Shown here in pieces: positions 18,501 through 26,175 of a stretch of 59,381 bases of DNA (positions within the stretch are counted from its first letter, which is position 1; each line of letters opens with the position of its first letter). The stretch covers positions 1 to 59,381 of the forward strand of contig CAMEOT010000018.1 in NCBI GenBank assembly GCA_945929965.1, in the 5' to 3' direction. Origin of the DNA: an uncultured Lachnospiraceae bacterium (lineage in GTDB: Bacteria > Bacillota > Clostridia > Lachnospirales > Lachnospiraceae). Position numbers and translations under genes: made by a program. A model generated the notes under the pieces. It was not told the origin of the DNA. It made no database searches and saw nothing but the letters and a program-made list of their open reading frames with translations.

Positions 18501-18596
18501 TCTAATAGTTGTGGACCGGTTGTATTGGAGCAGTACCGATTTGATGATGTATTATTCCGGTTCCAGTTTACACTGATACCGTATGTAAAGGGATAA
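15558..18596 (+). CDS. lacZ: Beta-galactosidase, GH2 LacZ type
   Basis: The 1012-residue cytoplasmic enzyme has the five-domain LacZ layout: sugar-binding jelly roll (about 50-215), immunoglobulin-like domain, TIM barrel (about 320-620), second immunoglobulin-like domain and C-terminal Bgal small-chain domain. The acid/base Glu446 lies in WSMGNESAYG and the nucleophile Glu517 in LVEYCHSMGNG. It lacks a signal peptide, so it splits imported lactose or host-type beta-galactosides. GAAGGAGAG precedes ATG. The GPH transporter follows on the same strand, and the divergent AraC gene is the likely regulator. Confidence 0.96.
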   Translation: MIVPRYYENLNVLHENTMPARAYYIPASKRMDNLVEHREESDRMQLLNGTWKFQYFTSIYNIKDSFFEKNYDTENFDEIQVPSVWQMAGYDTHQYTNIRYPFPFDPPYVPQDIPCGAYVHNFEYSRDEKASKAFLNFEGVDSCFYVWINGSYVGYSQVSHMTSEFDVTDVLQDGTNTVAVLVMKWCDGSYLEDQDKFRMSGIFRDVYILKRPEQAISDYHIKSKIEDILAKVELDVKFYSPTNVKISIEDKNGAVVALGSIDEEGTAVLEIASPELWNTENPYLYKLILETENEVIVDHIALRKVEIKDRVIYLNGQKIKFRGVNRHDSDPVTGFTISLEQITTDLTLMKQHNFNAIRSSHYPNAPFFYEMCDKYGFMVIDEADIEAHGPFMIYRKEDTDYNRFKRWNEKIADDPVWEEAIVDRVKLMVERDKNRFCIVMWSMGNESAYGCNFEKALEWTKNFDPDRITQYESARYRNYDETYDYSNLDVYSRMYPALSEIQEYLDKDGSKPFLLVEYCHSMGNGPGDFEDYFQMIQDNDKMCGGFVWEWCDHAIAHGTAENGKTIYAYGGDHGEEIHDGNFCMDGLVYPDRTVHTGLLEYKNVYRPVRVVSYDKESGELVLHNYMDFDDLKDYVKISYELTQDGLVISKDILSEFSVAPHGEGKTNLKISVPENGKCYLKLIYHLKKELPLLDEDHILGFDEIEVSKDDAKCKLAEKWMQKTAVDSELQVNENDTQIHIKGREFAYTIDRRTALFTEMKFAGREYLNHPMELNIWRAPTDNDMYIKAEWKKAHYDKAYTRAYTTEVVQGKHGVKIVSHASVVAETVQKILDVMITWKIDASGKIDADIEATKDGEFPDLPRFGVRMFLDKKLSDARYFGMGPQESYRDKHQAASHGLYRANVRDLHEDYIRPQENGSHYDCGYVELNNSRYGIVASAEKAFSFNASYYTQEELEKKTHNYELIESDSVVFCVDYALNGIGSNSCGPVVLEQYRFDDVLFRFQFTLIPYVKG

Positions 18597-18631
18597 TAAA
18601 GTTTCATGTAACCCGTAAACAAGGAAAGAGA

Positions 18632-18674
18632 GTCTGATTGTAATGTAAAGTCCGGATATACAGAGCAATCAGAC
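18632..18674 (+). promoter_or_regulatory. Hairpin between lacZ and the transporter gene
   Basis: GTCTGATTG and CAATCAGAC form a perfect 9-bp stem with a 25-base loop. No T run follows, so it is more likely an mRNA-stability or processing stem than a terminator, and the transporter may still be read from the lacZ message. Confidence 0.5.
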
Positions 18675-18761
18675 AAAACAGAGAAAAAATAGAATTAGAT
18701 ATCATACGGTTAGACATATTGAGATTCTAAGTGTGATGAAGATGAGGAGCAAAGAAATTCG

Positions 18762-20159
18762 ATGGAAGAAAAAAAGTATTTGAAATGGTATAACAAAATC
18801 GGATATGGTTCGGGTGATATCGCAGGAAATGTGGTCTATGCGTTCCTGACATCCTTCATGATGCCCTATCTGACAGACTCAGTAGGACTTGCTGCAGGTG
18901 TAGTAGGTACCCTGATTGCCGTATCAAAACTATTTGATGGTTTCACGGATATATTTTTTGGATCAATGATTGACAAAACACACAGTAAAATGGGAAAAGC
19001 GAAGCCATGGATGCTATACGGATATATTGGTTGTGCCATTACGCTGGTCTGCTGCTTTACAGTACCGGTCAGTTTGGGAACAACGGCTAAATATGCATGG
19101 TTCTTTATTTCTTATACACTGTTAAATGGTGTGTTTTATACAGCAAACAATATTGCTTATTCAGCACTTACGTCACTGATTACAAAGAACAGCAAAGAGC
19201 GTGTACAGATGGGATCTTACCGTTTTATTTTTGCATTTTCAACAAGTCTTCTGATTCAGGCGATTACAGTTGGATTTGTAGATAAATGCGGTGGAGATGC
19301 TGCGGCATGGAGAACGGTTGCTATTATCTATGCAATCATTGGTCTGGTCGTAAATACGATTTCAGCACTTTCTGTTAAGGAACTTCCGGAGGAGGAACTT
19401 AATGAAGGAGAAGTAAAGAATGATAATGAAAAGTATGGAATGGTACAGGCATTCAAGCTTCTTGTCAAAAACAAATATTACATGATGATTTGTGGAACAT
19501 ATATTTTACAGCAGTTATATGGTGCCATGATTGGAGCTGGCATTTATTACATGACATGGGTACTGAAAAATAAGAATTTGTTTGGACAATTTGCATGGGC
19601 AGTAAATATTCCACTGATTATTGCCCTGATTTTTACACCGACATTAGTTGGTAAGTGGAAAGGCATGTATAAACTGAACTTAAGAGGTTATGTCTTAGCA
19701 GTCATCGGTAGAGCACTTGTTGTTGTTGCCGGATATATGGGTAGTGTTCCGCTGATGATGGCGTTTACAGCTCTTGCAGCCTTAGGTCAGGGACCATGGC
19801 AGGGAGATATGAATGCTGTTATTGCATCCTGCTCTGAATACACTTATCTTACACAGGGAAAGAGAATTGATGGAACGATGTACTCTTGTACTTCTCTTGG
19901 TGTAAAAATCGGTGGAGGTATTGGAACCGCTGTTGTTGGATGGATGCTTGAGCTCAGTGGATATGTCGGAAAAAATGCAACTCAGCCACAGTCTGCACTT
20001 GATATGATGCAGTTCATGTATCTTTGGCTTCCGTTAATCTTTGATGTATTGATTATGTTTGTACTTTCAAGAATGAATGTTGAAGATGCAAATAAAAAAC
20101 TGAAAGCAGAAAAAGGAATTGCTGCAGATGAAGTAACAGATAAATCGGACATAAATTAG
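18762..20159 (+). CDS. GPH-family sugar:cation symporter (MFS_2)
   Basis: The 465-residue protein has 12 membrane segments and the GPH start IGYGSGDIAGNVVYAFL with LFDGFTDIFFGSMIDKT, typical of melibiose and lactose carriers. It lacks the C-terminal EIIA-like regulatory domain seen in LacS of streptococci. It lies 165 bases after lacZ with GAGGAG before the start, and probably brings in lactose or a related galactoside for LacZ. Confidence 0.92.
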   Translation: MEEKKYLKWYNKIGYGSGDIAGNVVYAFLTSFMMPYLTDSVGLAAGVVGTLIAVSKLFDGFTDIFFGSMIDKTHSKMGKAKPWMLYGYIGCAITLVCCFTVPVSLGTTAKYAWFFISYTLLNGVFYTANNIAYSALTSLITKNSKERVQMGSYRFIFAFSTSLLIQAITVGFVDKCGGDAAAWRTVAIIYAIIGLVVNTISALSVKELPEEELNEGEVKNDNEKYGMVQAFKLLVKNKYYMMICGTYILQQLYGAMIGAGIYYMTWVLKNKNLFGQFAWAVNIPLIIALIFTPTLVGKWKGMYKLNLRGYVLAVIGRALVVVAGYMGSVPLMMAFTALAALGQGPWQGDMNAVIASCSEYTYLTQGKRIDGTMYSCTSLGVKIGGGIGTAVVGWMLELSGYVGKNATQPQSALDMMQFMYLWLPLIFDVLIMFVLSRMNVEDANKKLKAEKGIAADEVTDKSDIN

Positions 20160-20511
20160 AATTGACAGGAAAAAGCGTTGTCTGGTAGCTGCTCGATGAG
20201 ACAGTGGTTTTTCTATATATAAAGTGATAGAACTGTATTTTGAAAATAAAAAAGGACCACCTCGTTTTTTGTGAAATGGTCTCAGAAAAAATATTCAGTT
20301 TTCACAAAATAGTCCTTTTAGTATTTATACATGGTATGGATGCTCAAAATATTCAGCGTAGAATACTAAAAGGTTATTCAGATATTTTTTAAGATTGCTC
20401 ATTTGTAATTCCTCCTTTCCTTATTTACAAGTTGATTATAAGATAGGTGTAAAAGAATTGCTTGCCAAATCGAAAGAAGATATAGACAAATGTTGCAAAG
20501 GGGAGTATTTC
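20160..20511. other. Intergenic region with a long hairpin
   Basis: About 350 bases lie between the transporter stop and the AraC start. Apart from the long hairpin at 20248-20320 no gene-like sequence is clear; an upstream in-frame extension of the AraC frame from 20395 lacks a ribosome binding site. Confidence 0.5.
20248..20320. terminator. Long imperfect hairpin, probable terminator
   Basis: AAAAAGGAC at the left pairs with GTCCTTTT at the right, and TTTTGTGAAA inside pairs with TTTCACAAAA, giving a long stem with an internal bulge. It ends the lacZ-transporter unit and stands before the next AraC gene. Confidence 0.65.
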
Positions 20512-21312
20512 ATGCAATTAAAATATGTTGACACAAAAGAGGAGATCATAGCAATAAATAGGAAGTCAAAACATATTGAACCACATCTTCATAATGCACT
20601 GGAGATTGTTTGTGTAACGAGTGGGACATTAGAGCTTGGTGTCGGACAGAAACTTTACCATATGGAAAAAGGAGATATAGGCTTTGTATTTCCAAATGTT
20701 ATTCATCACTATCAGGTACTGACACCAGGGGTAAATACAGTGACTTATCTGATTGCATCGCCATTTGCGATTGCCAAATTTGCAGATATCATGCAATCCA
20801 TGGCTCCTGAATACCCAATCATCACAGCGGAAAAGGTTGAATCAGAGGTATATAGGGTTATAAATGCAATTTTAGAGACAGAACAGTCGGATATTACTGT
20901 TGCACAGGCATATCTTCAAATTGTGTTTGCGCGCTGCATAGGAAAACTGAATCTAGTAGAGAAGAGTCATGTAGGGAGCAAAGACCTTATTTACCAGACG
21001 GTTTCCTATATATCAGCAAATTTCAAGAAAAAGTTATCATTGGAAGAAATGGCAAAAGACCTGGGTGTGAGTAAATATGTCTTATCCAGACTCTTTTCCA
21101 AAATCTTTCATAGAAATTTCAATCAGTATCTTAATGATGCAAGGTTGAACTATGCATGTCATCGCTTGGAAAATACGAGCGATTCTATTACAAATATTTG
21201 CCTGGATAGTGGATTTGAAAGCCAGAGGACATTTAACCGGGTATTCAAGGAAAGATATAAAATTTCGCCAAGTGACTATCGAAGTACATGTGTGAAGGAT
21301 ATGCAGTCATAA
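20512..21312 (+). CDS. AraC-family transcriptional regulator
   Basis: ATG 20512 is used because GGGGAG lies 9 bases before it. The 266-residue protein has an N-terminal cupin (IEPHLHNALEIVCVTSGTLEL, with His ligand pattern HxH) and a C-terminal AraC domain (MAKDLGVSKYVLSRLFSKIF; CLDSGFESQRTFNRVFKERY). It belongs to a different subgroup from the two other AraC regulators here. It is followed by the HAD phosphatase on the same strand, but with 156 bases between. Its target is not evident. Confidence 0.88.
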   Translation: MQLKYVDTKEEIIAINRKSKHIEPHLHNALEIVCVTSGTLELGVGQKLYHMEKGDIGFVFPNVIHHYQVLTPGVNTVTYLIASPFAIAKFADIMQSMAPEYPIITAEKVESEVYRVINAILETEQSDITVAQAYLQIVFARCIGKLNLVEKSHVGSKDLIYQTVSYISANFKKKLSLEEMAKDLGVSKYVLSRLFSKIFHRNFNQYLNDARLNYACHRLENTSDSITNICLDSGFESQRTFNRVFKERYKISPSDYRSTCVKDMQS

Positions 21313-21468
21313 AATGTTCTGCAGATAGAAAAATTTACTTTGATTTCACACCGCTATGCATTTGATTTTATGCATGGATGATACAATGTTAAAATGGTCG
21401 TAGAAAACAGATTTTTCTGAAGTGAAAGAACAAGGCATACTCTAAAGAGAAAGAAAGGCAGGACATAT

Positions 21469-22281
21469 ATGAATATGGGAAAATCAGTAATTGATTTTAA
21501 TGAGAAAAAAGGCTTTATCTGTGATATGGATGGTGTAATTTATCATGGCAATCAGATATTGCCAGGTGTTCCAGAATTCATTCAGTGGCTACATGATGAA
21601 AAGAAAGAATATTTATTTTTGACAAATAACAGTGGATATACACCACGAGAATTAAATCAGAAACTGGCTAGGATGGGACTTGATGTGCCAGAAGAACATT
21701 TTTATACCAGTGCATTGGCAACAGCCGCATTTTTAAAGGAACAGGCGGCAGGATGTTCGGCATTTGTGATAGGAGAAGCCGGCCTGTTAAATGCACTTTA
21801 TGATGTAGGTATCACAATGAATGATGTAAATCCGGATTATGTTGTTGTGGGAGAGGGACGCTCCTATTCATTGGATACATTAACAAAAGCAACGAATTTA
21901 GTTCTGAAAGGTGCAAAGCTGATCGGAGCAAACTCAGATGTTTCCGGACCGATTGAGAACGGCATTGCTCCTGCTTGTCGTGCATTGGTTGCACCGATAG
22001 AAATGGCAACAGGAACACAGGCATATTTCTGTGGAAAACCCAATCCACTGATGATGAGAACAGGATTAAATATGCTTGGATGTCATTCAGCAGAAGCAGT
22101 AATGGTTGGGGACCGTATGGATACAGATGTGATTTCAGGAATGGAAAGTGGTATGTCTACTGTATTGGTTCTCTCTGGATGTTCAACGAAGGACACACTC
22201 AAAACTTATGCTTATCTTCCGACAATGGTATTGAATGGAGTGGGAGATATCGCCAGTATAGCAAAAGCAAAAGAGAAATAG
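21469..22281 (+). CDS. HAD-IIA family hydrolase (NagD-like sugar phosphatase)
   Basis: The 270-residue cytoplasmic enzyme has the HAD motifs ICDMDGVIY (nucleophile Asp), LFLTNNSG and GKPNP, and GDRMDTD for magnesium, with the C2-type cap between. These enzymes remove phosphate from small molecules such as sugar phosphates or nucleotides. The start follows GAAAGGCAGG. It stands after an AraC gene and before decayed DNA. The true substrate is not known. Confidence 0.92.
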   Translation: MNMGKSVIDFNEKKGFICDMDGVIYHGNQILPGVPEFIQWLHDEKKEYLFLTNNSGYTPRELNQKLARMGLDVPEEHFYTSALATAAFLKEQAAGCSAFVIGEAGLLNALYDVGITMNDVNPDYVVVGEGRSYSLDTLTKATNLVLKGAKLIGANSDVSGPIENGIAPACRALVAPIEMATGTQAYFCGKPNPLMMRTGLNMLGCHSAEAVMVGDRMDTDVISGMESGMSTVLVLSGCSTKDTLKTYAYLPTMVLNGVGDIASIAKAKEK

Positions 22282-22329
22282 TGTTCGATAACTGGAAAAC
22301 GTCATGCATCTCCACATCTTTTCCTTATC

Positions 22330-22563
22330 ATGGAAATAGAACAGGGAATTTTACTTTCTTCTTATGAAATTCCAAAAGGAGAAGATAAAAATACATTTTC
22401 ATATGATTCTATGAAGAATGTTGATTACTCTAAACTAGAAAAATCTGAAAAATTTACTCCAGCACTTTATCATGAAAAGGACGGAATCTGGGAAGGTGGC
22501 AGCACAAGCCAGTTCTCTCCGGTAATGACATTCAAACTTGGGGAGCAGAGTGTCATTGGCTGA
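22330..22563 (+). pseudogene. Unrecognised open fragment, possibly a gene remnant
   Basis: A 77-codon frame opens without a ribosome binding site and reads like ordinary protein (ALYHEKDGIWEGGSTSQFSP). It has no start signal and no recognised family. I take it as the tail of a lost gene, at low confidence. Confidence 0.3.
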
Positions 22564-22636
22564 TGTTCGGGTTGATATAAAAACAACGATTGATGTATAA
22601 TATTTATAGATTACAACAATGTTAAGGAGGGAACGA

Positions 22637-22948
22637 ATGAATTTAGAAATATATCAACAATTGTGTGCTGAATCAAAAATTCTCTGGACACAGCATTGTT
22701 TACAGCGAATGCAGGAAAGAGATATCAGTCGTGCCGACGTAAAAAATGGAATTGCAACCGGCGAAATCATAGAAGATTATCCAGATGATTTTCCTAATCC
22801 AAGCTGTCTGATTTTTGGATATAATGTAAATGGACGGATTTTGCATATTGTTGCAGGTTGTGATAATATAAATATATATATCATAACAGCGTACTATCCA
22901 GATACAAAGAAATTTGAAGATGATTTAAAGACACGAAGAAAGAGGTGA
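22637..22948 (+). CDS. DUF4258 protein, probable toxin of a type II-like pair
   Basis: ATG 22637 follows AAGGAGGG. The 103-residue protein has the DUF4258 pattern WTQHCLQRMQERDIS, GEIIEDYPDDFPNPSCLIFG, and VAGCDNINIYIITAYYPD, related to RelE/MqsR-like ribonuclease folds. The YgiT-type zinc-finger gene that begins at its stop is the expected antitoxin, as in MqsRA-like pairs. Toxic function is inferred from family and gene order. Confidence 0.85.
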   Translation: MNLEIYQQLCAESKILWTQHCLQRMQERDISRADVKNGIATGEIIEDYPDDFPNPSCLIFGYNVNGRILHIVAGCDNINIYIITAYYPDTKKFEDDLKTRRKR

Positions 22949-22953
22949 TGGAT

Positions 22954-23181
22954 ATGTGTATGTATTGCAAAAATAGTACAACCGTAAATAGTACAACAAC
23001 ACACGTCGTAAATTATAAAAATTGCATTATTGTAATTAAGAATGTTCCATGCCTTGAATGTGAGCAGTGTGGTGAAAAATATTATACGGATGAAGTTGCT
23101 GAGAGACTTGAAACAATTGTAAATATGGCAAAGAAATTGATGCAGGAAATTGCAGTTATTGACTATCCACAGGTAGCATAA
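22954..23181 (+). CDS. YgiT-type zinc-finger protein, probable antitoxin
   Basis: The start at 22954 is chosen by the spacing to AGAGGTG; ATG 22948 is possible too. The roughly 75-residue protein has CMYC near its start and CLECEQCGEKYYTDEVAERLE, two CxxC pairs that bind zinc, as in the N-terminal part of MqsA. No helix-turn-helix domain follows, so it may neutralise the toxin without autoregulating as MqsA does. It overlaps or abuts the DUF4258 gene and is followed at once by a terminator. Confidence 0.85.
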   Translation: MCMYCKNSTTVNSTTTHVVNYKNCIIVIKNVPCLECEQCGEKYYTDEVAERLETIVNMAKKLMQEIAVIDYPQVA

Positions 23182-23191
23182 TCTTCTATAT

Positions 23192-23224
23192 CGGGAGAGG
23201 GTGCCGAGGCCCCTCTCTTTTCTT
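23192..23224 (+). terminator. Terminator of the toxin-antitoxin-like pair
   Basis: GGGAGAGGGTGCCGAGGCCC and CTCTC with a T/C-rich tail form the same stem-loop as at 10640-10671, with 36 identical bases. Here no intron follows, so it looks like an empty target site. Confidence 0.85.
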
Positions 23225-23244
23225 CTTTTTATCTTTTCTCTGTA

Positions 23245-23574
23245 CTATTCAATCCATCGCATTTGGAGACTTTCTCCGAAAAAGTTCCGGAATAGACGTT
23301 CTAAAGTAATAATCTGCCAACCTTTGCCCAAAAAATCAGGACTCTTTACCCCATTATAAATCACAGTTCCATATTTTATTTCTTCAAGATCATAACAAAC
23401 AAATTCATTTTCTGCCAGTGATGATTTTTTTAACAGATGGGATATCATGTATTCGACCAGACCTTCGTATCCGGTATAATCAGCTTTATACCATATACCT
23501 TCGTTTTCCCATTTTAACTGATTTCCTTTTGAAGACTGGCGGTCATTTGTCCGGATATTCTGTTCAAATTTCAT
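23245..23574 (-). pseudogene. N-terminal fragment of a HipA-like kinase
   Basis: The 109 codons read SSKGNQLKWENEGIWYKADY, TGYEGLVEYMISHLL and KGWQIITLERLFRNFFGESL, as at the start of stand-alone HipA-like (CtkA-type) predicted kinases of about 300 residues in Lachnospiraceae. The stop comes before any catalytic Asp or ATP-binding loop of the C-terminal lobe. There is no good ribosome binding site. It is a truncated relic; a complete HipBA pair exists at 41711-43282. Confidence 0.6.
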
Positions 23575-23760
23575 TGAATTGGTATTTTTAGCATGATAAG
23601 ATAAAGTCAGAAAGATAGTTTATAATGGTCGAAAAAACATGGCACAAAGAAAAGGAACTGCGACAGGCGGCAGGGGACGGTTATTTATAGTAAAATTAAA
23701 CCATTGCTAGAACATGAAATAGCATGATAAACAGAGAAAATTATCAGGGAGAATGAGTAC

Positions 23761-24201
23761 ATGAAAGTAGCAATTATTTATGCATCGGTTCATCATGAAA
23801 ATACCAAAAAGGTGGTGGAAGCAATCGCCGGTGAAAACGTGGTAGATCTGATCGATGCCACGAAGGAAAAAGAAAGAGATTTGTCTGGATATGACCTGAT
23901 CGGCTTTGCTTCCGGGGTGTATTATGGAAAATTTCATCAGACAGTACTCAAATTTGCTTCTGTCAATTTACCGGCAAATAAAGATGCTTTTCTGATCTGC
24001 ACCTGTGGCGGCAATGCGGCATTCCGGTCAATAGAAGAAGTTGTAAAAAGCAAGCAGGGGAAGGTTGTCGGGAAATTTTCCTGTAAGGGGTACGATACCT
24101 TCGGACCATTCAAGCTGATTGGAGGGATTGCAAAAGGACACCCCGATGATAAAGATCTGGCAGATGCGGTAACATTTTATAAAGGAATCATTCGGAGGTA
24201 G
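23761..24201 (+). CDS. Flavodoxin-domain protein, copy 2
   Basis: The 146-residue protein is nearly the same as copy 1 at 13688 and shares the leader GGGAGAATGAGTACATGAAAG. Features are the N-terminal IIYASVHHENTKK loop and the CTCGGNAAF loop. Bases 24027-24193 are identical to 13954-14120, whereas the 5' part differs at roughly one base in ten. It is followed by a short coupled reading frame and the exporter gene at 24240, unlike copy 1, which follows DUF4186. Confidence 0.85.
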   Translation: MKVAIIYASVHHENTKKVVEAIAGENVVDLIDATKEKERDLSGYDLIGFASGVYYGKFHQTVLKFASVNLPANKDAFLICTCGGNAAFRSIEEVVKSKQGKVVGKFSCKGYDTFGPFKLIGGIAKGHPDDKDLADAVTFYKGIIRR

Positions 24202-24207
24202 ACAGAA

Positions 24208-24243
24208 ATGGCAAAGGATCAAAGATTCGAGATCGTAAAATGA
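24208..24243 (+). CDS. Eleven-codon leader frame coupled to the exporter gene
   Basis: GGAGG lies 7 to 11 bases before ATG 24208. The frame reads MAKDQRFEIVK and its TGA overlaps the ATG of the next gene (ATGA). The exporter itself has no convincing ribosome binding site, so its translation may depend on this leader. It could also be the start of a deleted gene. Confidence 0.45.
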   Translation: MAKDQRFEIVK

Positions 24244-25196
24244 AAACTGAGGAAACCATAAAACTTATCAAATATGTTACCGGTTCCGTAGCGGCCGTAC
24301 TGCTTGCAGCAGCCCTGCAGCTTCAATTTGCGTATGCCGCAGGAATTATCACTCTCCTGACGATCCAGGATACGAAGAAAGAAACTGTGCGGATAACAGC
24401 GAAGCGCATGATCATATTTGTGATCATGACGATCTTGTCAGCAGTGATCTTTCCACTTGCCGGATATCACGTGTGGGCGTTCGGTATTGTACTGATCCCA
24501 TATCTGTTTAGCTGCATGGCATTAGACATGAAGGAAGCGATTGCTCCCATTGCAGTGCTTTGTACACATTATGTTTCAGCAAAGAGCTGCAGTCCGTCCA
24601 TGATCCTGAACGAATTCCTGATCCTGGTGATCGGAGCGGGGATAGGCACACTGTGGAATCTCTATATGCCGGATGGCAGAAGACAACTGTTGGATTATCA
24701 GAAAACAGTGGATGACAAAATCGTGTACATCTTACGCAGAATGGCGATCTATATAGAACTGGAGGACAAGACGGATTATACAGGAAGCTGTTTTGATGAA
24801 CTGGATGCAATGCTCGTGAATCTGAAAAAAGAGGCATTACGATATATGAATAATCATCTGATCACAGAGGATGATTACTATTACGAATATATGCAGATGA
24901 GAGCGAGACAGTGCGTGATACTGAAAAGAATATATGCAGATATCATCCGTCTGACCACTACGCCGGAGCAGGGGAAAACGCTGGCAGATTTTATACGCCA
25001 GACTGCAGATGAGTTCGCAGAACAAAATAATGTGGAAACCCTGCTATCGGAGTTAGAGAGACTGCACCGCTATTATGAACAGCAGCGGCTCCCGGTCACG
25101 CGACAGGAATTTGAAAACCGGTCCATGCTGTATCATATCCTGGAAGACATGAAAGCGTTTCTTGACATCAAAAAAGACTTTATCACAGCAAGATAA
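24240..25196 (+). CDS. Aromatic acid exporter-like (FUSC/ArAE) membrane protein
   Basis: The 318-residue protein has about five or six N-terminal membrane segments (KYVTGSVAAVLLAAALQ; GIITLLTIQDTKKET; LFSCMALDMKEAIAP) and a long helical cytoplasmic C-terminal half (about 150-318), as in the ArAE_1/YgaE group of half-size aromatic acid exporters. The substrate is unknown. It begins within the stop of the leader frame at 24208. Confidence 0.85.
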   Translation: MKTEETIKLIKYVTGSVAAVLLAAALQLQFAYAAGIITLLTIQDTKKETVRITAKRMIIFVIMTILSAVIFPLAGYHVWAFGIVLIPYLFSCMALDMKEAIAPIAVLCTHYVSAKSCSPSMILNEFLILVIGAGIGTLWNLYMPDGRRQLLDYQKTVDDKIVYILRRMAIYIELEDKTDYTGSCFDELDAMLVNLKKEALRYMNNHLITEDDYYYEYMQMRARQCVILKRIYADIIRLTTTPEQGKTLADFIRQTADEFAEQNNVETLLSELERLHRYYEQQRLPVTRQEFENRSMLYHILEDMKAFLDIKKDFITAR

Positions 25197-25256
25197 TTCG
25201 AGACTTTGACCAGAGAACATAACAATATAAAAAACGAGATCAGGAGGCTATCAGAA

Positions 25257-25853
25257 ATGACGGAAAGAGAAAAAATGTTAAGCGGAGAGTTGTATGATTC
25301 ATCGGATAACGAATTGGAACAATTACGTTTGCATGCACGTAAATTAGCAAGAAGATATAATTTAACAGATGAAGATCAGCAAGAAGTGCAGGCACAGATA
25401 TTGCGGGAATTATTGCCGGCAACAGAGGAGCTTCCGTATTTGCAGGCACCGGTCTATTTTGATTATGGATGTCATACTTACTTCGGAAAATATAGCTCTG
25501 CTAATTTTAATTTCACATGCTTAGACGTAGGTGAAATACATATAGGGGATAATGTGATGATCGGTCCTAATGTTACATTGGCAACTCCTATGCATCCATT
25601 ATTGCCTGAGGAGCGTAATGTCAGGAAAAGAGAAGATGGCAGCCTTTATACTCTTGAGTATGCGAAGCCGATCACTATAAAAGATAATTGCTGGCTGGCA
25701 TCCAATGTGGTTGTTTGTGGTGGTGTAACCATAGGGGAGGGATGTGTAATAGGAGCAGGAAGTGTTGTGACGAGAGATATTCCTCCGTATAGCCTGGCAG
25801 CCGGCAACCCATGCCGTGTTATTCGCAAAATAACCGAAAAAGACCATATGTAA
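25257..25853 (+). CDS. maa: Maltose/galactoside O-acetyltransferase
   Basis: ATG 25257 follows CAGGAGG. The 198-residue enzyme starts with the maltose acetyltransferase cap (MTEREKMLSGELYDSSDNEL) and continues as a left-handed beta-helix of hexapeptide repeats (IGDNVMIGPNVTLATPMHP; VVCGGVTIGEGCVIGAGSVV). The catalytic His is in TPMHPL. It transfers acetyl from acetyl-CoA to sugars not meant for metabolism. The family call is firm. Confidence 0.92.
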   Translation: MTEREKMLSGELYDSSDNELEQLRLHARKLARRYNLTDEDQQEVQAQILRELLPATEELPYLQAPVYFDYGCHTYFGKYSSANFNFTCLDVGEIHIGDNVMIGPNVTLATPMHPLLPEERNVRKREDGSLYTLEYAKPITIKDNCWLASNVVVCGGVTIGEGCVIGAGSVVTRDIPPYSLAAGNPCRVIRKITEKDHM

Positions 25854-25864
25854 GATAGTTTTTA

Positions 25865-26175
25865 GTGTTGGTGGCACTGATCTCGACATTAGTGATCCGT
25901 TCAAATATGGAGAAGATCACGGAGGTCTGGTCTCCGTCATTGGAATATCTGCAGGATTTAGAGACAATGACTGCGAAATACAGAATCAAACAGTATCAGC
26001 ATCTGGTAGAATCAGATGCTGCCGTTATGACATCCTGTGAAGAGGAAATTCAGAAGCTGGAGAGTCAGATCCAGGATACCGGTGCGAATCTGGATGCCAT
26101 AATGTCTGCAGACAGTGATGCTCAAAAAGGACAGGACGATTACGAAGCAGCAAACGCTGCATGGGAAGATTATTT
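25865..26175 (+). pseudogene. Chemoreceptor sensor-domain fragment
   Basis: The frame encodes the end of a first membrane helix and a four-helix-bundle ligand domain (4HB_MCP type): IRSNMEKITEVWSPSLEYLQ, then RIKQYQHLVESDAAVM and AANAAWEDYF. The N-terminal start, the second membrane helix, HAMP and signalling domains are missing. It breaks off at about 26172, where diguanylate cyclase sequence begins. It is a deletion remnant of a methyl-accepting chemotaxis protein. Confidence 0.7.

Noticed and set aside
240..23690. Similarity of AAAGGAACTGTGACAGGC (about 255) and AAAGGAACTGCGACAGGC (about 23656)
   Set aside because: Short match, one codes for protein in one frame and the other lies in gene-free DNA; not enough to claim a repeat or attachment site.
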